A stretch of 64,000 nt of DNA from Sporichthya polymorpha DSM 43042 (GCF_000384115.1 NZ_KB913029.1:1274907-1338906); one strand, 5' to 3'. Numbered from the stretch's first letter, positions 51,915 through 60,777 are shown. Notes: a model not told the origin generated them from the letters alone. Program-made: numbers and translations.

Positions 51915-52979
51915 TCAGCCGGAACCGCCGCGACGAGTGACGAAGCGATCGGCGTGGAAAAATCCCGACCCCGAGCGGACCGACATCACCGCCTCCTCGA
52001 GAGCATCGATCATGACCGGCGGCCCACAGGTGTACACCTCGCAGGACTGAAGAAACTCCATCGGCAAGGCCGCCACGACGTCCGTCACGAGACCGCGCGG
52101 CCCCGTCCAGGTGGAGTTTGGCGGCTCCTCGGACAAAACGAGTTGGTAGTCGAACGTGCCGTTCCAGCCCTTGGCCAGCGCATCGAGTTGCTCCTGGCAG
52201 TAGAGATCCCGTTGTTGGCGCGCGCCGAACACGAGCACCACCGAGCGGGCGGTCCTCGCATCCATGGCATCCTCCAGGATCGCTTTAATCGGCGCGAGGC
52301 CGCTCCCCCCAGCGACGCACAGCACCGGAGCGTCGGACGGCCGCAACCACAAGTTGCCGAGCGGCCCGGTGACGGTCAGTCGCTCGCCGGATCGGTCTCC
52401 TCCGAACAGCCAGTCCGTGAACTCTCCGCCGGGCACGTGACGGACGAAGAAGCTGAGCGTCCTGCCATCGCAGCGGGAGGGGGCGTCGGCGAACGAGTAG
52501 GAGCGCGGACCAGAGAACTCGTCGAACTTGAGCTCGACGTACTGGCCGGCCGTGAACTCCAACGGGTCGTCCAGTTCGATCGTCATCTGCACGATGTCGT
52601 GTGTCAGCATCGTTTGGGCCGCGACGACAGCGCCCAGATGCTTCAAGGGATGGTCGGGGAGGTCAGCCATCCCCGCCACGTCGAGCTCGAGTGACCGCCG
52701 CGCGATGCTCTGGCACGCGAGGATGTAGCCGTCGCGGAGTTCCTCGGACGACAGGGCGATCGCGGAGTCGGTGATCTCCCGGACCTTGCCGCTCAGCAAC
52801 TTGGCCTTGCACGTGCCACATGTTCCCACCGTGCAGCTGTGCGGGAAGGCAACCCCGGCCGCGAGCGCCTCGTTGAGGATCGAGTCCTTGCCCGGCGCGA
52901 CGAACTTCTTCCCGGCCTGCGCGATGCTGACGTGCCGGGGCTCGTCCCGCACGTCGCTGCGCCCGAAGAGACGCCCCAT
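51915..52979 (-). CDS. ferredoxin-NAD(P) reductase component (XylA-like) of the hydroxylase
   Basis: A 354-residue electron transfer protein. An N-terminal plant-type [2Fe-2S] domain (FPHSCTVGTCGTCKAKLLSG and a fourth Cys in ILACQS) is fused to an FAD domain (GPRSYSFADAPS) and an NAD(P) domain (VLCVAGGSGLAPIKAILEDA; VYTCGPPVMIDAL). This order matches XylA of xylene monooxygenase. ATG 52979 is 112 bp after the membrane hydroxylase gene, whose electron donor it almost certainly is. Confidence 0.92.
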   Translation of the reverse strand: MGRLFGRSDVRDEPRHVSIAQAGKKFVAPGKDSILNEALAAGVAFPHSCTVGTCGTCKAKLLSGKVREITDSAIALSSEELRDGYILACQSIARRSLELDVAGMADLPDHPLKHLGAVVAAQTMLTHDIVQMTIELDDPLEFTAGQYVELKFDEFSGPRSYSFADAPSRCDGRTLSFFVRHVPGGEFTDWLFGGDRSGERLTVTGPLGNLWLRPSDAPVLCVAGGSGLAPIKAILEDAMDARTARSVVLVFGARQQRDLYCQEQLDALAKGWNGTFDYQLVLSEEPPNSTWTGPRGLVTDVVAALPMEFLQSCEVYTCGPPVMIDALEEAVMSVRSGSGFFHADRFVTRRGGSG

Positions 52980-53091
52980 GGCCCGCTGCCCTCGATTCGG
53001 TGAGATGTTGTGGTCGATGGGGTGGCCCATCCAGCCCGGCGGGAGCCGTGCGGCGATCATCAAGAGCGCCGCACGGCTCGTCCGCCCGGTG

Positions 53092-54231
53092 CTACACGCT
53101 GCTGGTGGTGAGCCGAGACTCGGCCGGCGCCTCGGGCAAGTCCAACCACTGCGGCCAGCCGGCGCGCCGGTTGGCCTCCATCGCCAGGCGTTGTTCGGCC
53201 GGCGAGGCGAATCGCTTGTCCCAGTCCTCGAGCTTCGGCTTGGCGATCTTCTCGAACCACAGGTGCGGGACGAAGGCGTACACGTAGCACAGGAAGGCGC
53301 TGGGCATCTGCGGGGCGTCGGTCTCCGGCTCGAGCTCGTAGTACCGGTGCCGGCTGTCCAGGTGGTGGTTGATGTGATTGGTGATCTCCACCCCCACCGG
53401 ACGCATGACCGCGCCCAGGTGATTCCAGGCGTGGTGCTTGCGCACTGAGGTTCCCGGCACTCGGACGAGCCCGTAGTGCTGGAGGTAGTTCAAGCCCTCG
53501 AAGATCAGCTTCGACGCCAGCTGCGCGGCGAAGACCACAACGACCCCCGCCCATGATGCGGCCACCCACGCCAGCGCGAGCAGAGTCAGCAGGAGACCCA
53601 ACTCTACGTATAGGGCGTTCTTGTAGTGCAACACGGACTTTTCCCGCTTGCGCAGCGAGCGCAGGCTGGTGACCACGGCATCCTTGTAGGCGCCGTAGGT
53701 CGCCTGCCACAGGAAGGTGTACATCGTCTGGCCGCGGTAGGGCGTATCACTGTCGGCCGCGGTGCATAGCTCTAAGTGGTGCGTGAGTCGGTGGCCGACG
53801 TCGCGGTTGGGGTCCAGGTAGAACGTGCCGAGGATCTTCGATACGGCGCACGGGAACCAATGACGCCGGTGCATAAGCTCGTGATTGATCGGCAGGTTCG
53901 GCAGAACCCCGACCCAGGCGACCGTGGCGGACATGGCCAGCACGTCCCAGCCGCTGACATCACTGCCGCCGCCCTGCCAGTCCGCCAGGGCGAACAGATA
54001 CTGCCCCCACATCACACACATCAGGACGACGTGAAGGTACAGCGGTACATCCATCACCCACCGGGGGACCCCGACCCGCCGTCTTCGCGTATCCGGCGGC
54101 AGAACGGTGTCGAGCAGCAGGAGCACCGGGAAGACGCCGATGCCCAGCCATGCCCACTGCCCGCCAAGTGCGAAGCCGAGAATGGCGATCCCCACGAGCA
54201 CGTTGACGCTGTAGTAGCGCAAGACGTCCAT
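53092..54231 (-). CDS. membrane diiron hydroxylase, XylM/AlkB family
   Basis: A 379-residue membrane monooxygenase. Six hydrophobic segments surround the histidine clusters that bind two irons: NHELMHRRHW (117-124), DVGHRLTHHLEL (147-152), NYLQHYGLVR (His252) and EITNHINHHLDSRHRYYELE (285-297). The block KHHAWNHLGAVMRPVGVEIT and the following pattern resemble XylM and p-cymene hydroxylase (CymAa) more than medium-chain alkane AlkB. It would hydroxylate a methyl group to a primary alcohol, supplied with electrons by the downstream reductase. The exact substrate cannot be read from sequence. Confidence 0.92.
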   Translation of the reverse strand: MDVLRYYSVNVLVGIAILGFALGGQWAWLGIGVFPVLLLLDTVLPPDTRRRRVGVPRWVMDVPLYLHVVLMCVMWGQYLFALADWQGGGSDVSGWDVLAMSATVAWVGVLPNLPINHELMHRRHWFPCAVSKILGTFYLDPNRDVGHRLTHHLELCTAADSDTPYRGQTMYTFLWQATYGAYKDAVVTSLRSLRKREKSVLHYKNALYVELGLLLTLLALAWVAASWAGVVVVFAAQLASKLIFEGLNYLQHYGLVRVPGTSVRKHHAWNHLGAVMRPVGVEITNHINHHLDSRHRYYELEPETDAPQMPSAFLCYVYAFVPHLWFEKIAKPKLEDWDKRFASPAEQRLAMEANRRAGWPQWLDLPEAPAESRLTTSSV

Positions 54232-54262
54232 GACTTCTACCTTCGATCCGCTAAGGGCGCCG

Positions 54263-55372
54263 CTACAGCGAGAGGACGCCGCGGATCGTGCGGCCCTCGA
54301 GCATGTCGTCGTAGCCCTCGTTGACCTGGTCCAGGGTGTAGCGCTTGGTCACCAGCTCGTCGAGCTTGATCTTGCCGTTGCGGTACAGCTGCAGGAAGCG
54401 CGGGATATCGACGCGTGGATTCGCGGAGCCGAAGCACGATCCGCGCAGCTGCTTCTCGAACAGGACCATGTCCAGCGCGCTCATGGCGACCGAGGTCTCG
54501 GCGGCGCGGTGCAGGTTGGTGATGACCACCCGACCGCGCTTGCCGGCCATGCCTAGGCTCGCGCCGATCTGGTCGCCCTCGCCGACACCCATCGTGTTCA
54601 CCACCACGTTGGCCATCCTGCCCTGGGTCAGGTCGCGGACCAGTTCGGTCGCCTCCTCGTTGGTGGCGACCGCGTGCGTCGCGCCGAACTTCAGCGCCAT
54701 GTCTCGCTTGAACTCGACGGGGTCCACGGCGACGAGGTACTCAACACCGGCGGAGACTCCGCCCTGGACAGCGTTGATCCCGATGCCGCCGACTCCGACG
54801 ACGACGGCAGTGTCTCCCGGTCGGGCCTCGCCGGTGTTGACCATGGAGCCCCAGCCGGTGATGACACCGCAGCCGAGCAGGCACGCCGTGTTCAGCGGGA
54901 TGTCATCGTCGATCTTGATGCAGTTCGCTTCGCTAACCACGGTGTGGTCGGCGAACGTCCCGAGCAGGCACATCAGGCCGACGTCCTGCCCACGGGCGTG
55001 GTGTCGCGCCGTGTGATCGGAGATCTGGGTCCCGTCGCCCAGATACATCCCGAGTTCGCACAGGTTCTGCATCCCCACCGAGCAGGCCGCGCAGCGACCG
55101 CAGGACGGGATGAACCCGAAGATGATCCGGTCCCCCGGCTTGAGCCAGGTGACGTCCGGGCCGACCTCTTCGACGGTCCCGGCGCCTTCGTGACCGCCGA
55201 TCATCGGAAGCGGCCAGGGCAGGTCCCCGCTGCGGATGTGCTCGTCGGAGTGGCACAGCCCACTGCCGCCCATCTTGACCAGAACCTCCCCCCGCTTGGG
55301 CGGGTCCAGCTCGATCTCCTCGACGACCCAGTCCTTCTGACGGTCCCACAGAATCGCGGCGCGAGTCTTCAT
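54263..55372 (-). CDS. NDMA-dependent (mycofactocin-type) zinc alcohol dehydrogenase
   Basis: A 369-residue zinc alcohol dehydrogenase of the Rxyl_3153/NDMA-dependent family. MKTRAAILWDRQKDWVVEEI is a typical N-terminus. Catalytic zinc ligands lie in GLCHSDEH and GGHEGAG, structural zinc in CGRCAACSVGMQNLC. The cofactor loop is VVVGVGGIGINAVQGG, with Asp in VAVDPVEFKR indicating NAD. Family members hold NAD(H) tightly and need an external acceptor, mycofactocin. The ATG has AAGGAG upstream. It would oxidise the alcohol made by the adjacent hydroxylase; mftD at 61939 supports the cofactor link. Confidence 0.93.
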   Translation of the reverse strand: MKTRAAILWDRQKDWVVEEIELDPPKRGEVLVKMGGSGLCHSDEHIRSGDLPWPLPMIGGHEGAGTVEEVGPDVTWLKPGDRIIFGFIPSCGRCAACSVGMQNLCELGMYLGDGTQISDHTARHHARGQDVGLMCLLGTFADHTVVSEANCIKIDDDIPLNTACLLGCGVITGWGSMVNTGEARPGDTAVVVGVGGIGINAVQGGVSAGVEYLVAVDPVEFKRDMALKFGATHAVATNEEATELVRDLTQGRMANVVVNTMGVGEGDQIGASLGMAGKRGRVVITNLHRAAETSVAMSALDMVLFEKQLRGSCFGSANPRVDIPRFLQLYRNGKIKLDELVTKRYTLDQVNEGYDDMLEGRTIRGVLSL

Positions 55373-55414
55373 GCTCTGCTCTCCTTGTGCACTCGGGCTG
55401 AATCTTGGGCCGGC

Positions 55415-56857
55415 CTAATTGGCCGGCGGCAGATAGATGGACTGCAGGCGCTGATAGTTGGCAAGGCCCTCGGGCCCGAACTCGCGGCCGAGCCCGCTGG
55501 ACTTCACCCCACCGAAGGGGGCAGCGGGATCGGGAACGTAATGGTTGATCCCGACAGTGCCGGTCTGCATGCGACGGGCGACCGCGGTCGCGTGCTCCTC
55601 GTCGGCGGACCAGACGGTTCCGCCCAATCCGTAGCTGGAGTCGTTGGCGAGCGCGACCGCTTCGTCGATGGTGCTGTACGGAATGACACTCAGCACAGGC
55701 CCGAAGATCTCCTCCTGCGCAATGGCTGCGGCGTTGTCGACATCGGCGAACACGGTTGGTTGGACGAACCACCCCGCGCGATCGACGCGGCCGCCGCCGG
55801 CGGTGAGGCGGGCCCCGGAGTTCTTGCCTTGCTCGATGTAGCCCTCGACCCGCTCCCGATGGCTGCTGGAGACCATGGGCCCGATCATCGTGGTCTCGTC
55901 CAGGGCGTCGCCCACGACGGCGTTGGAAGCCAAGGCGCTGAACGCCGCCACCACGTCGTCGTAACGGGACCGCGGAGCCAGGATCCGAGTGCTGATGAAG
56001 CAGGTCTGCCCGTTGTTCAACATGGTGGCGCCGAACAGGTTCTGCATGCTGTGCTCAAGCTCAGCGTCGTCGAGCACGATGGCCGCGGACTTGCCGCCGA
56101 GTTCGAGGGTCACCGGCCGGAGCAGACGGGCGCACTCCTCCGCGATCTGACGCCCTGCGGCCGTCGACCCGGTGAAGGCCACCTTGTCGACGCCCGGGTG
56201 CTTGACCAGGTAGGCGCCGACCTCACGTCCCCCTGGAACGATGTTGACCACGCCAGCAGGAATGTCGGACGCGGCGATGACCTCCGCCAGGCGGTAAATG
56301 TCGAGAACCGTTTCCGGCGAGGGTTTGACGACCACGGTGCACCCAGCGGCGAGTGCCGGGGCAAGCTTGGAGAACAATAAGGTCTGCGGAAAATTCCAGG
56401 GCACGATGGCAGCGACGACGCCGACCGGCTCCCGGCGCACGATCGTTCGACCGCCCAGCAACCCAGGGCGCCGCTCCTCAGCCGCCTGGTCGCGCACCAT
56501 GTTCGCGTAGAACGAGAGCAGCGCGCCCGGGAAGCCGCCCTCGATCATCCGAGCGACGGAAATTGGCATGCCGTTCTGTTGGCTGATGAGGCGGGTGATG
56601 TCCTCGGACGCTTCACCCAGGCCCACCGCTAACTTTTCGAGGATCGCCGCCCGTTGGGCCGGTTCGTAGCTCGCCCAACCCGTGGGGTCGTCGAAGGCCC
56701 GCCGCGCGGCATCCACCGCCGCGTCTACATCGGCCGCTATGGCCTCGGGCACCGAGCCGATCGGCTGCTCCGTGCTGGCGGAGCGAACGGTGATGGTGGC
56801 AGAACCAGCGGGCCGGACCCACCCGCCACCGATAAACAGGGTCTCGTGGTTGATCAC
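55415..56857 (-). CDS. aldehyde dehydrogenase
   Basis: A 480-residue NAD(P)-dependent aldehyde dehydrogenase. Asn in VPWNFPQTLLFSKLAPALAA, catalytic Glu in TLELGGKSAAIV and catalytic Cys in NNGQTCFISTRIL are all present, with EEIFGPVLSVIPY following. GTG 56857 has GGGAGG upstream. It is the first gene of operon A, followed at 42 bp by the alcohol dehydrogenase, so it would convert the resulting aldehyde to the carboxylic acid. The upstream promoter contains the motif shared with operon B. Confidence 0.95.
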   Translation of the reverse strand: MINHETLFIGGGWVRPAGSATITVRSASTEQPIGSVPEAIAADVDAAVDAARRAFDDPTGWASYEPAQRAAILEKLAVGLGEASEDITRLISQQNGMPISVARMIEGGFPGALLSFYANMVRDQAAEERRPGLLGGRTIVRREPVGVVAAIVPWNFPQTLLFSKLAPALAAGCTVVVKPSPETVLDIYRLAEVIAASDIPAGVVNIVPGGREVGAYLVKHPGVDKVAFTGSTAAGRQIAEECARLLRPVTLELGGKSAAIVLDDAELEHSMQNLFGATMLNNGQTCFISTRILAPRSRYDDVVAAFSALASNAVVGDALDETTMIGPMVSSSHRERVEGYIEQGKNSGARLTAGGGRVDRAGWFVQPTVFADVDNAAAIAQEEIFGPVLSVIPYSTIDEAVALANDSSYGLGGTVWSADEEHATAVARRMQTGTVGINHYVPDPAAPFGGVKSSGLGREFGPEGLANYQRLQSIYLPPAN

Positions 56858-56952
56858 TTTCGGGGCCTCCCGAGGCAGACGCCGCAGCGTCGATCCAGAC
56901 TGAGGTGAGTTCGCTCACGTCCTGACCAAAAGCGTCTCGCGGCGCTGGCGGC

Positions 56953-56979
56953 TTGTCAACTGACTAGTCGGACGAAATA
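56953..56979 (-). promoter_or_regulatory. shared 27-bp promoter/operator motif, copy A (aldehyde dehydrogenase operon)
   Basis: On the minus strand the site reads TATTTCGTCCGACT, five variable bases, then GTTGACAA. It contains a perfect -35 TTGACA 96 bp before the start codon; a clear -10 is not seen. Copy B at 60677-60703 has the same two blocks and spacing. Regulation by the nearby TetR protein is inferred. Confidence 0.65.
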
Positions 56980-57058
56980 AAGCTAACCGGGCGGTCGGTG
57001 CCACTCGGGCGTGCCGGCTTGACCGCTGCGCGCGTAGCGGCCGGCTCGTCGAGGCCTT

Positions 57059-57814
57059 TCACGAACGGAATTTCGCGGTGGCGGCCCGGAACTCCGGCGT
57101 GGTTGTGGCCACACCGACAAGTGCCGCCTCCAGATCACTGTGGGCGCCTGCGTCACCGTTCCAAGCCGCTCGCAGCAGCGCCTTGGTCGCAGCGAAGGCG
57201 TATGGCGACAGCGCGGCGAGATCGGCGGCCCGCTCGATCGCCGCGTCTTGTGCGGGCCTGCTACTCAGGTGGGTTGCCAGCCCCATGTGGACCGCTTCCG
57301 GTCCCCCTACCAGGCGGCCGGAGTGGAGCAGGTCGGCAGCTCGGGTCCAACCCACCCGCCGCTGGAGCGTGGCGGCGCAGAACAGGTCGGGAGGCAGTCC
57401 GACACGCAGGAACCCGAAGCCGAGCCGGGTCTCGGCCTCGACGACGATCTCGTCGCACAACAGCGCCAGCGACGCACCCGCGCCGATCGCTGCTCCCTGC
57501 ACCGCCGCCACCGTGGGCTTACGTAGGTCTCGGAGGCGCCGCGCCGCGGCGAGGAACGCCTGGTGACGGCTCTCGGCTCGCGCGGCGTCGGGTTCGAGGT
57601 CGATGTTTGCGTCCATGTCCCCGCCCGCACAGAACGAGCGCCCCGCCCCGCCCAGGACGATCGCACGACAGGACGGGTCAGCCTCCAGGTCATCCAGCAC
57701 CGTCGTCAACCGGTGGACAACGCTCTCGTTGAGCGCGTTTCGCTTGTCCGGCCGGTTCAGCATCACCCGGACCACTGGACCCGCCGCCTCCACCAACACC
57801 TCGTCGCTGGTCAT
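57059..57814 (-). CDS. enoyl-CoA hydratase/isomerase family protein
   Basis: A 251-residue crotonase-fold protein. Oxyanion-hole segments are LGGAGRSFCAGGDMDA and AVQGAAIGAGASLALLCDEI. In the second catalytic region (LGFGFLRVGLPPDL) neither of the two glutamates of classical hydratases is obvious at the usual positions, so isomerase or lyase activity is possible. It is the last gene of operon B, 37 bp after the reductase gene. Confidence 0.9.
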   Translation of the reverse strand: MTSDEVLVEAAGPVVRVMLNRPDKRNALNESVVHRLTTVLDDLEADPSCRAIVLGGAGRSFCAGGDMDANIDLEPDAARAESRHQAFLAAARRLRDLRKPTVAAVQGAAIGAGASLALLCDEIVVEAETRLGFGFLRVGLPPDLFCAATLQRRVGWTRAADLLHSGRLVGGPEAVHMGLATHLSSRPAQDAAIERAADLAALSPYAFAATKALLRAAWNGDAGAHSDLEAALVGVATTTPEFRAATAKFRS

Positions 57815-57851
57815 TCAGACCACCCATTCCGCGGCTGTCGTCGTGCCGCTG

Positions 57852-58814
57852 TCACAGGTCGAGGACAAGACGCGGCGTCTTGGACCGGCCCACGCAGATC
57901 ATCATGGTCTCGTTCTTCTCGTGGTCCTCGTCGGTGAGGATGGTGTCGCGGTGCTCGGGAAGGCCTGAGACGACTCCTACCTCGCAGGCGCCGCAGAACC
58001 CTTCCTCGCAGGAAGACATCAGGTCCGTCCGCACCTCGCGGAGCACGTCCAGGATCGAGCGGTCGGCCGGGATCTGAAACACCTCACCGGTGGAGTTGAT
58101 CTCGACCTCGAACTCATGCAGGCCACCCACCTGCGGAGCCTTCTCTGCCGCGGGGGCGAATCGTTCGAAGTGCAGGTCTGCCCGCCGCCCCAGGCTCGCA
58201 CACGCGCTTTCAACGGCTCCGATCATCGGTTCGGGGCCGCAGCAGTACACCAGGCCGTCCGGTGATCCGCGCAGCAGGTCGTCCACCGGGATCAAGCCGA
58301 CCTCGTCCTCGGGATAAAGCGCGAGCGCGCCCCCGGGCAACTGCTCCAGTTCGTCCACGAACGCCATCGCGTGCCGCGTCCTGGCCCCATAGGCGAACAT
58401 CCAGCGCGCACCCGCTCGACTGGCCTGACGGACCTGGGTGAGCAAGGGAGTCACACCGACCCCGCCGGCGATGAACAGATAGTTCGGGGCCGCTACCAGT
58501 TCGAAGTGATTGCGAGGCCCGCGAATCCCCAGCCCTTTGCCGAGCAAGTTGGTCTCATGGATCTCACGGGAGCCGCCGCGGCCGTTGATGTCGTGCAGAA
58601 CCGCGATCCGATACAACGAGCGATCCTCCGGATCACCGCACAGCGAGTACTGCCGCACCAAGCCGGAGGGAAGCATCAGATCGATGTGCGCCCCTGGCTG
58701 CCAGGACGGCAGGTCAACCCCCGAAGGGTCGGCGAGGTGCAGCTCGCGGATCCGGTCCGCGGGGTCGCAAACCTTGACGACCTCCAGCTGCCGGGTCGTG
58801 AGGTCAACCCGCAC
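57852..58814 (-). CDS. phthalate dioxygenase reductase (PDR/VanB) family oxidoreductase
   Basis: A 320-residue reductase. The flavin domain contains RQYSLCGDPEDRSLYRIAV, the nucleotide domain YLFIAGGVGVTPLLTQ and YCCGPEPMIGAVE, and the C-terminal [2Fe-2S] domain SSCEEGFCGACEVGV with a last Cys in MMICVGRS. This order (flavin, NAD, iron-sulfur) is that of PDR. GTG 58814 with GAGG upstream is preferred over TTG 58835; it overlaps the kinase gene by 11 bases. It likely delivers electrons to the diiron oxygenase of the same operon. Confidence 0.92.
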   Translation of the reverse strand: MRVDLTTRQLEVVKVCDPADRIRELHLADPSGVDLPSWQPGAHIDLMLPSGLVRQYSLCGDPEDRSLYRIAVLHDINGRGGSREIHETNLLGKGLGIRGPRNHFELVAAPNYLFIAGGVGVTPLLTQVRQASRAGARWMFAYGARTRHAMAFVDELEQLPGGALALYPEDEVGLIPVDDLLRGSPDGLVYCCGPEPMIGAVESACASLGRRADLHFERFAPAAEKAPQVGGLHEFEVEINSTGEVFQIPADRSILDVLREVRTDLMSSCEEGFCGACEVGVVSGLPEHRDTILTDEDHEKNETMMICVGRSKTPRLVLDL

Positions 58815-59850
58815 CGCGCGCCTCGTCCCGGTCAAGAAGATCGTGAGAAGTCTCGATGAGACGCTTGATCACACCAGCCAGCCGCTCCTCCTCGGCGGGC
58901 TCGGACGCGCCGTAGGCTCCGGCACGGAATCGCCCGAGTACCCCTTCGAAGACCAGGGTTAGCCGCCACGCGGCGTAGCCCATGTAGTAGTCGGGGCGCG
59001 GCAGAGCTCGCCCGCCGGCCTGGACGTACTCCGCGAGAAGTTCCTCGCGGGTCAGGAACCCCGGGAGGACAGTGGCAGGGTTGCCGAAGGGGTGGAGGAC
59101 GTCCTCGGGATCCGTCCAGTAGAACAAGCACACGGCGAGGTCGACGTACGGGTCGCCCCGGGTGCACAGCTCCCAGTCCAGGATCGCCTGCAGGCTTCCG
59201 GCCCGGTCGACCAGGATGTTGTCGAGCCGGTAGTCGCCGTGAACCAGGGCGACGTGTTCCTGCTGCGGGGCGGCCCGCAACAACCGGTCACGCGCCGCAT
59301 CCGCCTCGGCGTAGGGCCCGGCACGGTACTGGTCGCCCATCCGCTGCCACAACGCGATCTGCCGCGGCAGATAGTCGGTGCCGCGGCCGAAGTCACCCAG
59401 CCCGACCGACTCCGGCACGACGGCGTGAAGGGCCACAAGCTCCCGGATCAGGGAGCGACCACACTCGGCGCGCGCCCCTGGCGGAAGGTCCTCCACATCG
59501 GACGCGGTACGAATAACGCGCCCCGGGACCTCTTCCATCACGTAGAACGGCACACCGGACGCGTCGGTATCCAACCCGACCACGGCCGGGACCGGAACCA
59601 CGCCCCGCAGAGCACGGAGGATCTTGACCTCGCGCGCAACGTCATGCGCCGTCGCCATCACGTGGCCGAGCGGGGGCCGGCGCAGCACCCAACGCCGACC
59701 GCGGGCGTCCGCGACAAAAAAGGTCAGATTGGAGCGGCCACCCTGGATCTGCGCGGCGGTCAGCGGGCCCTCGGGTGCGACACCTTGAGCGCGGAGCCAG
59801 GCTTCTAGGCTAGCCAGATCGAGGAGGCCCTCGGTCGAGGTCGATCCCAT
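58804..59850 (-). CDS. APH-fold phosphotransferase (ACAD10/11 or LvaA-like kinase)
   Basis: A 348-residue aminoglycoside phosphotransferase-fold kinase. The ATP-binding beginning is IQGGRSNLTFFVADARGRRW; the catalytic loop is ALVHGDYRLDNILVD and the metal motif ILDWELCTRGDPYVDLAV. This version, common near acyl-CoA genes, resembles the kinase part of ACAD10/11 and LvaA, which phosphorylate 4-hydroxyacyl-CoA esters. It lies 17 bp after the diiron oxygenase gene. A role in activating a hydroxyacyl-CoA for elimination is inferred; antibiotic resistance is unlikely. Confidence 0.88.
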   Translation of the reverse strand: MGSTSTEGLLDLASLEAWLRAQGVAPEGPLTAAQIQGGRSNLTFFVADARGRRWVLRRPPLGHVMATAHDVAREVKILRALRGVVPVPAVVGLDTDASGVPFYVMEEVPGRVIRTASDVEDLPPGARAECGRSLIRELVALHAVVPESVGLGDFGRGTDYLPRQIALWQRMGDQYRAGPYAEADAARDRLLRAAPQQEHVALVHGDYRLDNILVDRAGSLQAILDWELCTRGDPYVDLAVCLFYWTDPEDVLHPFGNPATVLPGFLTREELLAEYVQAGGRALPRPDYYMGYAAWRLTLVFEGVLGRFRAGAYGASEPAEEERLAGVIKRLIETSHDLLDRDEARGAG

Positions 59851-59867
59851 CAGCTACGCCGCGGGGA

Positions 59868-60608
59868 TCAGAGGTAGCGCCGGTTGGCGGTGTCATCCGG
59901 CACGGTGATGCCGAGCTTGTCCAGCATCGGCCGGGTATCGGCGATGTACTGCTCGCGCAGCTCAGCGTTGTTCTTCTTGCGCAAGCCCCAACGCACATAC
60001 GCGTCGGAGAAGGACGAGTCCGACCGACCGAACATGTCCAGCGCGGCCGGCCACCAGATCTTGATCCTCTCATTCGCCTCCGCCAACCCCTCCGGCGTGG
60101 CCACGATCCGGCGCAAGTTGTTCATCCCGAACGTCGCGTGGAAGACCTCGTCCTTGTGCAGCCGGTCCGCCACCTCCAGCAACGGCCGGTACGGGACCCC
60201 GTCCCAGGTCTCCCCGATGTAACAGCCCACCCGGTCCCCAACGCCATTGAAGAACGCCAGATCACAGAAGGACTCGATCGGCAGGTGGAAAAAATACTGC
60301 TGAATCGGCGCATCAATCGGGCCCACCCCCAGACCCTCCAGAATCCGCGCCGTGATCGCCCCGTGCTCGACCTCCTGCTGCATCAACTTCGCGAACGTCA
60401 CCTTCAACCGCTGATCCGGGATCAGGGTCATCCCCCGCTCCCACAGCTGGTTCAGCAACGCCGTGTACTGCGGATTCGTCGAGTTCTCCAGGTGATGGCT
60501 CAACATCCGCACCAGCAGCTCACGGAACTCCGCCGGCATCTCCGGATCACCCTCGGCGTACACCCGCCCCTGCGCCGGGGCAACCCCAGACTCCACCGTC
60601 AGCGTCAC
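59868..60608 (-). CDS. PaaA/PaaC-like diiron oxygenase subunit (PF05138 type)
   Basis: A 246-residue ferritin-like protein resembling 1,2-phenylacetyl-CoA epoxidase subunits. ExxH ligand pairs are visible in MQQEVEHGAITARIL (Glu79, His82) and HKDEVFHATFG (Glu154, His157). GTG 60608 has AAGGGG upstream. It is first in operon B, and its -35 region carries the shared motif. PaaB, PaaC and PaaD partners are absent, so it is either a stand-alone oxygenase using the PDR-type reductase or part of a novel complex. The substrate is probably a CoA thioester or cyclic acid; this is inference. Confidence 0.82.
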   Translation of the reverse strand: MTLTVESGVAPAQGRVYAEGDPEMPAEFRELLVRMLSHHLENSTNPQYTALLNQLWERGMTLIPDQRLKVTFAKLMQQEVEHGAITARILEGLGVGPIDAPIQQYFFHLPIESFCDLAFFNGVGDRVGCYIGETWDGVPYRPLLEVADRLHKDEVFHATFGMNNLRRIVATPEGLAEANERIKIWWPAALDMFGRSDSSFSDAYVRWGLRKKNNAELREQYIADTRPMLDKLGITVPDDTANRRYL

Positions 60609-60676
60609 AGCCGTCCCCTTCCACCGCGTTTGACCAAGCCACACCGTCACACTCAGGCTCCACCCCCCACGGCATA

Positions 60677-60703
60677 TTGTCAACCTTCCAGTCGGATGAA
60701 ATA
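60677..60703 (-). promoter_or_regulatory. shared 27-bp promoter/operator motif, copy B (diiron oxygenase operon)
   Basis: On the minus strand it reads TATTTCATCCGACT, five variable bases, then GTTGACAA, with TTGACA 69 bp before the start codon at 60608. It differs from copy A by one base in the 14-bp block and none in the 8-bp block. GAAATATTTC here is a perfect palindrome overlapping the block. Confidence 0.65.
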
Positions 60704-60777
60704 TTTCCCGGTGGATTCCGCCAAGGCGCGGCACTCCCGAAGGTGAGAACACAGCATTCGACCTTCGGCGCGGCTGC

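Noticed and set aside
51955-51975. Partial match to the tRNA-Pro 3' end as a possible attR
   Set aside because: The match needs a 2-base gap and lies inside the end of the ferredoxin reductase gene; true att repeats are ungapped and usually 20 bp or more.
58804-59850. Aminoglycoside resistance gene
   Set aside because: The APH fold is shared, but the subfamily and operon context (acyl-CoA, oxygenase genes) point to a metabolic kinase.
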